Shown here: one piece after another, positions 7,494-12,384 of the stretch
How the letters are laid out: every line of letters starts with the position of its first letter
How positions within the stretch are numbered: the first letter of the stretch is position 1
NCBI GenBank assembly: GCA_004376325.1
Contig: SOKC01000038.1
Coordinates: forward strand, 1-12,384
Direction of reading: 5' to 3'
Length of the DNA: 12,384 nt
Source: Actinomycetota bacterium
Lineage (GTDB): Bacteria > Actinomycetota > Humimicrobiia > Humimicrobiales > Humimicrobiaceae
Translations under genes and position numbers: made by a program
The notes under the pieces: model-generated
What the model was told of the DNA's origin: nothing
Databases searched by the model: none
Seen by the model: only the letters and a program-made list of their open reading frames with translations

Positions 7494-8942
7494 ATGGTAA
7501 GTAGAATATCAGATAGAAAGATTAATGAAAAATGCGGAGTATTTGGTATATATGCACCTGGTAGAAAGATAGCCGAAACAATATTTTATGGACTTCAGGC
7601 ACTTCAGCATAGGGGCCAGGAAAGCGCTGGTATAGCTGTATCCGATGGAGAGGATATCTTGATCTTTAAAGACCTGGGACTGGTATCTCAGGTATTTAAT
7701 GAGCAGAATATTGCCCCTCTTCAAGGCCATATCGGAATAGGGCATACCCGTTATTCTACTACGGGGATGAACATCTGGAAGAATTCACAGCCACTTTACC
7801 GGATGTTTAAAAATGAAAGTTTTGCTATAGCTCAAAATGGAAACTTGACAAATGTTAAGGAAATTAGAAATGAACAGATAAAAAAAGGCATTAATTTCGA
7901 AACTACCACAGATACTGAAGTTATAGCGTCACTCATAGAAAGCTCGGAGAAAGAAAATATTGAGGACGCAATTAAAGAAGCAACCGGTAAGATAAAAGGC
8001 TCTTACTCCCTGGTTATATTAACCAAAGATGAGGTCTTCGGGATCAGGGATCCGCATGGATTCAGACCGCTGGTACTGGGTAACCTTGATGGCAGTTATG
8101 TCATAGCTTCAGAGACCTGCGCGCTGGATATAATTGACGCAAAGTTCATTAGAGAAATTGACCCTGGCGAGATTATAGTATTGGATAAAGATGGCATGAG
8201 GTCACAAATGATGCTTCCGGTAGATAGGATTTCTATGTGTGTGTTTGAACTTATCTATTTTGCAAGGCCTGACAGCTATATACATAATAAAAATATGTTT
8301 GAAGTAAGGCATAGATTGGGACAGGAACTGGCAAAGGAGTTTCCTGCTGATGCTGACATAGTTATTCCTGTACCTGATTCAGGTACCCCTGCTGCAATTG
8401 GGTATTCTGCAGAATCTAAAATACCATATGCTGAGGGTTTTATTAAAAATAGATATATTGGAAGGACTTTTATTCAGCCAAAGCAGGAAACCAGGGAAAT
8501 AAGTGTTAAGCTTAAGTTAAATCCTTTAAGAGACATTATACAAGGTAAAAAGCTGGTAGTAGTTGATGATTCTATAGTTAGAGGAACAACATCAAAAAAA
8601 ATAGTTAAAATGTTATACAATACTGGCGCTAAAGAAGTACATATGAGAATTACCTGCCCTCCACTGCTTTATCCCTGCTATTATGGTGTTGATATGGCTA
8701 CAAGGAAGGAATTTATTGCCAATCATAAGACGTTAGAAGATATAAGAGAATTTCTAAAAGTTGATAGCTTGAAGTATTTAACCATGGGTGGTTTGGTGAA
8801 GGCTGTGGGGGAATCTAAAGAGAAATTCTGTTTTGCCTGTTTTGACGGTGAATATCCAGTTCAAATCCCTGAAAATATCGAATCCGATGAGTGTTCCATA
8901 GATAAAGAGGAGAAAGTATCTTCTAATGCCTGGAAAAAATAA
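7494..8942 (+). CDS. purF: Amidophosphoribosyltransferase (glutamine PRPP amidotransferase)
   Basis: PurF catalyses the committed first step, making phosphoribosylamine from PRPP and glutamine. The 482-residue chain starts with a 13-residue propeptide, expected to be removed autocatalytically to expose Cys14 of CGVFGIY as the N-terminal nucleophile. The Ntn glutaminase half continues with HTRYSTTG (84-91) and QNGNLTN (114-120). The phosphoribosyltransferase half has the PRPP loop VVVDDSIVRGTTS (355-367). Cys249, Cys395, Cys446 and Cys449 sit where the Bacillus enzyme binds its [4Fe-4S] cluster, implying an oxygen-sensitive Bacillus-type enzyme. The ATG at 7494 has no ribosome binding site nearby; the closest, GAAGG, ends at 7460. 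Upstream in-frame sequence is open back to the TGA at 7455 but offers no ATG, GTG or TTG. Codon use is AT-rich and almost all AGA/AGG for arginine, as in purB. The gene overlaps purM, so the two are probably translationally coupled. Confidence 0.97.
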   Translation: MVSRISDRKINEKCGVFGIYAPGRKIAETIFYGLQALQHRGQESAGIAVSDGEDILIFKDLGLVSQVFNEQNIAPLQGHIGIGHTRYSTTGMNIWKNSQPLYRMFKNESFAIAQNGNLTNVKEIRNEQIKKGINFETTTDTEVIASLIESSEKENIEDAIKEATGKIKGSYSLVILTKDEVFGIRDPHGFRPLVLGNLDGSYVIASETCALDIIDAKFIREIDPGEIIVLDKDGMRSQMMLPVDRISMCVFELIYFARPDSYIHNKNMFEVRHRLGQELAKEFPADADIVIPVPDSGTPAAIGYSAESKIPYAEGFIKNRYIGRTFIQPKQETREISVKLKLNPLRDIIQGKKLVVVDDSIVRGTTSKKIVKMLYNTGAKEVHMRITCPPLLYPCYYGVDMATRKEFIANHKTLEDIREFLKVDSLKYLTMGGLVKAVGESKEKFCFACFDGEYPVQIPENIESDECSIDKEEKVSSNAWKK

Positions 8943-9993
8943 AAAGAAAGATAGCAAGAAATATTCATATGAATTATCCGGGGTAAATATAGATAAAGCT
9001 TCAAATGTACTAAGTCAACTTAAAAAAACAATAACCTCAACTTTTTCCGGTAAAGTGCTAAGCGACCTCTCTTCGTTTTCCGGTCTTTTCCAGCTTGATC
9101 TGAAGGGCTACAGGAACCCTGTTCTTGTCTCTTCCACAGATGGCGTGGGGACAAAAATACTGCTGGCAAAAAAAGCAAATTGCTATAAGTTTATAGGGCA
9201 GGATGCAGTAGCTATGTGTATAAATGACATAATATGCTGCGGTGCAAAACCCCTATTTTTTTTAGATTATATAGCTTGTGGTAAGGTAAATGAGGAAAAA
9301 ATAAAAACTATAATCAAGTCCATAGCCGAAAGCTGTAGTTATTGTAACACTGTTTTAATTGGCGGGGAGACTGCCGAGATGCCTGATATGTATAGAAAAG
9401 ATGATATAGATGTTGCCGGTTTTGCGGTGGGAATTATAGAAAAATCAGCCATAATAAATTCCAGTCTGGTAAATGAAGGAGATATAATAGCAGGAATACC
9501 TTCTTCAGGGGTTCACAGTAACGGTTTCTCACTGGTGCGGAAAATACTTAAAGATAAAAAATTAGATCTGCAAAAAAAATATGATTGGGCTGGTGGCAAA
9601 TCACTTGGAGATTTACTTCTAACCCCCACAAAATTATATTTTAAAATAATAGACAGAATGATTAAAAATAAAGTTGAAATCCATGGAATTTCTCATATAA
9701 CTGGTGGGGGATTTTATGAAAATATAAACAGAATAATTCCCGGGAATATGAACGCTTCTATATCAGAAGGAAGCTGGAAGATTCCTGCTATTTTTAAGTT
9801 TTTACAGGATCTGGGAAATATCGATAGAGATGAAATGTTTAGAGTATTCAATATGGGTATAGGAATGGTTATTATTACTTCTCCTGGTGGGTTTGATAAA
9901 GCAAGAAATATTGCTGGGGAGCTGGGAGAAGATATATATAATATAGGTAATGTTACCAGAGGAAATGGAAAGGTAATAATAGAAGAAAGCTAG
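8926..9993 (+). CDS. purM: Phosphoribosylformylglycinamidine cyclo-ligase (AIR synthetase)
   Basis: PurM closes FGAM to AIR with ATP, step 5 of the pathway, taking the product of PurL. The protein has 355 residues, close to the usual 340-350, and belongs to the ATP-binding PurM/PurL superfamily. Motifs visible are STDGVGTK (70-77), GQDAVAMCINDI (91-102), LIGGETAEMPDMY (144-156), GIPSSGVHSNGFSLVR (190-205), HITGGGFYEN (257-266) and FNMGIGM (308-314). The N-terminus has a lysine-rich leader of about 12 residues before the conserved SGVNID segment. The ATG at 8926 lies 17 bases inside purF, with AGAGGAG about 13-20 bases upstream within purF. Such an overlap usually means translational coupling. 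The last 12 codons, including the TAG stop, are repeated imperfectly in the spacer just downstream. No catalytic motif is missing. Confidence 0.97.
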   Translation: MPGKNKKKDSKKYSYELSGVNIDKASNVLSQLKKTITSTFSGKVLSDLSSFSGLFQLDLKGYRNPVLVSSTDGVGTKILLAKKANCYKFIGQDAVAMCINDIICCGAKPLFFLDYIACGKVNEEKIKTIIKSIAESCSYCNTVLIGGETAEMPDMYRKDDIDVAGFAVGIIEKSAIINSSLVNEGDIIAGIPSSGVHSNGFSLVRKILKDKKLDLQKKYDWAGGKSLGDLLLTPTKLYFKIIDRMIKNKVEIHGISHITGGGFYENINRIIPGNMNASISEGSWKIPAIFKFLQDLGNIDRDEMFRVFNMGIGMVIITSPGGFDKARNIAGELGEDIYNIGNVTRGNGKVIIEES

Positions 9994-9995
9994 AG
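9959..9995. repeat. Direct repeat, copy 1 (3' end of purM)
   Basis: This 37-base stretch covers the last codons and TAG stop of purM. It recurs at 10030-10066 with two mismatches (9th and 11th bases), a period of 71 bases. Being inside the conserved gene, this is presumably the original copy. Confidence 0.9.
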
Positions 9996-10029
9996 ACCAG
10001 TAAAAAATCAAACTATAAAAACCCTATAC

Positions 10030-10066
10030 GAGGAAATTGGAAGGTAATAATAGAAGAAAGCTAGAG
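10030..10066. repeat. Direct repeat, copy 2 (purM-purN spacer)
   Basis: This is an imperfect copy of the purM 3' end. In the matching frame it still reads RGNWKVIIEES followed by TAG, against RGNGKVIIEES in purM. The 34 bases between the copies have no resemblance to purM. The end of the copy, with one more G, forms AGAGG at 10063-10067, 6 bases before the purN ATG, so the duplication seems to supply the purN ribosome binding site. The 71-base offset is not a multiple of three. Confidence 0.9.
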
Positions 10067-10073
10067 GTTATAA

Positions 10074-10688
10074 ATGAAAAAAAGAATTGCTGTATTTGCA
10101 TCAGGTTTTGGCTCAAATCTTCAAGCTCTCATAGATTATAATAACAAACATGGTTTAAATGGAGACATAGTTCTGGTTTTTTCTAATAATAAAGACGCTT
10201 TTGCTTTAGTAAGAGCAAAGAAAAATAGTATAAAAGCAGTTTTTATGGATCCCACTAGATACAGCAGCAGGGAGAAGTATGATTCAAAGATTATAGAAAT
10301 GCTGGAAGAAGAAAAAATAGATCTGGTAGTTCTTGCAGGTTATATGCTTCTATTGAGCCAGGAATTTGTCCACAGGTTTAAAAATAAGATTTTAAATATT
10401 CATCCTGCACTTCTGCCGTCGTTTAAAGGCACTCATGGCATAAAAGATGCTTACCGGTATGGGGTAAAAGTGACCGGGGTTACGGTGCATTTTGTGGATG
10501 AGGATCTTGATAGAGGGCCAATAATACTCCAGGAAGCTGTTGATATTGATCCTGATGACAGCGTGGAAGAACTGGAGGAAAAAATACATAAAGTGGAGCA
10601 TAAAATTTATCCTGAAGCAGTAAAATATTTTTGCGAGGATAGATTGGAAATAGATGGAAGAAGGGTAAAAATTTTAAATAGAAAATGA
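10074..10688 (+). CDS. purN: Phosphoribosylglycinamide formyltransferase, folate-dependent
   Basis: PurN transfers a formyl group from 10-formyltetrahydrofolate to GAR, making FGAR, the substrate of PurL (step 3). The 204-residue protein has normal length. The N-terminal half is a Rossmann-like fold opening with the phosphate-binding loop ASGFGSNLQAL (9-19). The folate-binding half contains LAGYMLLLS (87-95), NIHPALLPSFKG (108-119) with catalytic Asn108 and His110, and HFVDEDLDRGP (139-149) with the conserved Asp146. The spacing of these three residues matches the Escherichia enzyme. It is unrelated to formate-dependent PurT, so this step uses the folate pool. AGAGG, 6 bases upstream of the ATG, is a good ribosome binding site and comes from the duplicated purM end. 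purH follows after only 19 bases, indicating one operon. Confidence 0.97.
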   Translation: MKKRIAVFASGFGSNLQALIDYNNKHGLNGDIVLVFSNNKDAFALVRAKKNSIKAVFMDPTRYSSREKYDSKIIEMLEEEKIDLVVLAGYMLLLSQEFVHRFKNKILNIHPALLPSFKGTHGIKDAYRYGVKVTGVTVHFVDEDLDRGPIILQEAVDIDPDDSVEELEEKIHKVEHKIYPEAVKYFCEDRLEIDGRRVKILNRK

Positions 10689-10696
10689 TATTAAAC

Positions 10697-10704
10697 AGGG
10701 GAGG
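10697..10704 (+). promoter_or_regulatory. Strong purH ribosome binding site
   Basis: AGGGGAGG lies 3 bases (from its last G) to about 6 bases before the ATG at 10708. It is the best Shine-Dalgarno match in the window and suggests high translation of purH within the operon. Confidence 0.7.
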
Positions 10705-10707
10705 AAA

Positions 10708-12384
10708 ATGAAAGTAAGGATAAAAAGAGCTCTAATCAGTGTCTCCAATAAAGAGGGGATTGTAGATTTTGCAAAAACTCTAGAGGAGACAGGAGTAGAA
10801 ATTATTTCAACTGGAGGGACTTACAGAAAGCTAGAAGAGTCAGGCATAAAAGTGAAGAAGGTAGAAGAAGTTACCGGTTTTCCTGAGATGTTGAACGGGA
10901 GAGTAAAGACCCTTCATCCATACATACATGGAGGGATACTAGCTGACCGAAGCAATGAGAATCATATGAATGAAGTTTCAAACTCAAAGATAAAGTTAAT
11001 AGATATGGTGGTAGTGAATCTATACCCATTCAAAGAAACCATATCCAGAGCAAATGTTACTATGGAAGAGGCTATTGAAAATATTGATATTGGCGGTCCT
11101 ACTATGATTAGAAGCGCTGCTAAAAATTATAAAGGGGTAGCTGTAGTAGTTGACCCTGATGACTATAAAAAAATACAGGCAGAGCTTAAAGATAGCGGGG
11201 GATATATTAGCCTGGGTACCCTGTTTAGATTAAGTGTTAAAGCTTTTCAGCATACCTGTGAATATGACAGTGTAATCTTTAATTACCTTAAAAATAAAAC
11301 TGGAAGTTTTGATAATTCAGATATATCCATAAGAGATTATCTGGATATAGATTGCAGCAGCGCAGGCAAAGAAATGGAGGATAATTTTAGATACAGTGAT
11401 GGTAATTTTAAGGATAGCCTCGGTTTAAATCTTAAAAAAATTCAAAACCTTAGATATGGTGAAAATCCTCATCAGAAAGCTTCTTATTATAAATATATAG
11501 ATACCGGCGCAGATAATTTTGCGGGTGCACGACAGCTTCAGGGCAAAGAGTTGTCCTATAATAATATTCTGGACGGTAATGCGGCATTTGGAATTGTTAA
11601 GGAATTTGCTACCCCCTGTGTAGCAGTAATTAAACATAATAATCCATGTGGTGCAGCCGCTGCGCAGTCTGTTGAAGAGGCTTATAAGAAAGCATATCAG
11701 TGCGACCCGGTTTCAGCTTTTGGCAGTGTTGTAGCCTGCAATATGGAATGGACGGCAGAGGCGGCAAAGTTTATGCTGGATAAATATGTAGAAGTACTTA
11801 TAGCTCCGGATTTTGACCAGCAAGCTCTTAAAATACTGGCCGAGCGACAAAACTTGAGAATCCTTAAAATGGATTTTGAATTGAATACCTACATTGACAG
11901 TATAAATTCAGATGATTTTAAACTGGAAAAGGTGGATATTAAAAGCGTAGATGGTGGATTGTTAGTGCAGGATCTGGATGAAGGCCCGGATAGTAAAAAG
12001 GATATGAAAGTAGTAACCAGCGTTGAGCCAGATCCCGCTAAGTGGAACGATCTTCTATTTGGATGGCAAATTGTTAAAAGCGTTAAATCCAACGCTATAG
12101 TACTGGCTGCCAACAATAGTACCGTAGGCATAGGCGCAGGACAGATGAGTAGAATTGATGCTGCAGAAATAGCCATCAGGAAATCAAATGGAAGATGTAA
12201 GAACTCAATTATGGCTTCAGACGCCTTTTTCCCTTTCGAGGATGTAGCCGAACTTGCTGCAAAAAATGGAATTACAGCAATAATACAACCCGGAGGTTCT
12301 ATCAGAGACAAGGAAGTTATAGAAAGCTGCAATAAAAATAAAATCCCTATGGTATTTACCGGGAAAAGACATTTCAGACACTGA
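10708..12384 (+). CDS. purH: Bifunctional AICAR formyltransferase / IMP cyclohydrolase
   Basis: PurH performs the last two steps to IMP: formylation of AICAR with 10-formyltetrahydrofolate, then ring closure. The N-terminal cyclohydrolase domain (about 1-195) shows ALISVSNKEG (8-17), ISTGGT (33-38), NGRVKTLHP (63-71) and NIDIGGPTMIRSAAKN (125-140). The C-terminal transformylase domain begins near 245 with LRYGENPHQKASYY (248-261). It continues with KHNNPCGAA (309-317), whose Lys309-His310 pair matches the catalytic pair of the family, then DPVSAFGS (333-340), SDAFFPF (504-510) and IQPGGSIRD (526-534). The C-terminus TGKRHFRH is typical and complete, ending at the last base of the window. At 558 residues it is about 40 longer than usual. 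Much of the excess is an acidic, polar linker at about 198-242 between the domains, with a smaller part possibly near 385-412. In Bacillus-type operons purD would follow, just outside this window. Confidence 0.97.
   Translation: MKVRIKRALISVSNKEGIVDFAKTLEETGVEIISTGGTYRKLEESGIKVKKVEEVTGFPEMLNGRVKTLHPYIHGGILADRSNENHMNEVSNSKIKLIDMVVVNLYPFKETISRANVTMEEAIENIDIGGPTMIRSAAKNYKGVAVVVDPDDYKKIQAELKDSGGYISLGTLFRLSVKAFQHTCEYDSVIFNYLKNKTGSFDNSDISIRDYLDIDCSSAGKEMEDNFRYSDGNFKDSLGLNLKKIQNLRYGENPHQKASYYKYIDTGADNFAGARQLQGKELSYNNILDGNAAFGIVKEFATPCVAVIKHNNPCGAAAAQSVEEAYKKAYQCDPVSAFGSVVACNMEWTAEAAKFMLDKYVEVLIAPDFDQQALKILAERQNLRILKMDFELNTYIDSINSDDFKLEKVDIKSVDGGLLVQDLDEGPDSKKDMKVVTSVEPDPAKWNDLLFGWQIVKSVKSNAIVLAANNSTVGIGAGQMSRIDAAEIAIRKSNGRCKNSIMASDAFFPFEDVAELAAKNGITAIIQPGGSIRDKEVIESCNKNKIPMVFTGKRHFRH

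Noticed and set aside
11889..12332. 147-residue reverse-strand reading frame inside purH
   Set aside because: It lies fully antisense to strongly conserved transformylase sequence and has no ribosome binding site or recognisable motif. It is a coding shadow.
1..12384. CRISPR arrays, tRNA or rRNA genes, insertion sequences, phage or defence genes
   Set aside because: No regularly spaced repeats, cloverleaf-like segments, transposase motifs or terminal inverted repeats were found on either strand.

Overview
This window is a low-GC bacterial chromosome segment with every gene on the + strand. It carries a redox-sensing repressor (rex), an LCP-family cell-envelope enzyme, one small unrecognised protein, and then a purine biosynthesis cluster purB-purL-purF-purM-purN-purH. 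The combination of Rex, an LCP protein and a Bacillus-type PurF (propeptide plus four cysteines in [4Fe-4S] ligand positions) points to a Gram-positive-like anaerobe, either Bacillota or a related uncultured low-GC lineage. Most genes use AGA/AGG for arginine and many ATA isoleucine codons. I cannot place the organism more precisely.

Layout: 1-110 holds a candidate promoter with an inverted repeat over its -35 and -10 elements. rex (111-755) and the LCP gene (784-1611) lie 28 bases apart. A short spacer leads to a 104-residue protein of unknown function (1724-2038). purB (2122-3417) is followed by a palindromic stem-loop with a T-rich tail. purL (3493-7308) encodes a single-chain FGAM synthase. 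A 185-base spacer with a tandem 12-mer and an extended -10 promoter candidate precedes purF (7494-8942). purM overlaps purF by 17 bases. A 37-base copy of the purM 3' end sits in the purM-purN spacer. purN and purH follow, and the window ends exactly at the purH stop codon.

The genes cover most of de novo IMP synthesis: PurF (step 1), PurN (step 3), PurL (step 4), PurM (step 5), PurB (step 8, and also the last AMP step) and PurH (steps 9-10). purD, purC, purE and purK are not in the window.

The main anomaly is purL. It is a long eukaryote/proteobacteria-style fusion enzyme with clearly higher GC and different arginine codon use from its neighbours. It occupies the position where a Bacillus-type operon carries purC-purS-purQ-purL, which suggests in-place replacement by a transferred gene. 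I found no CRISPR array, tRNA, rRNA, insertion sequence or defence system, and nothing that looks like an undescribed system. No stretch longer than 300 bases lacks a gene.
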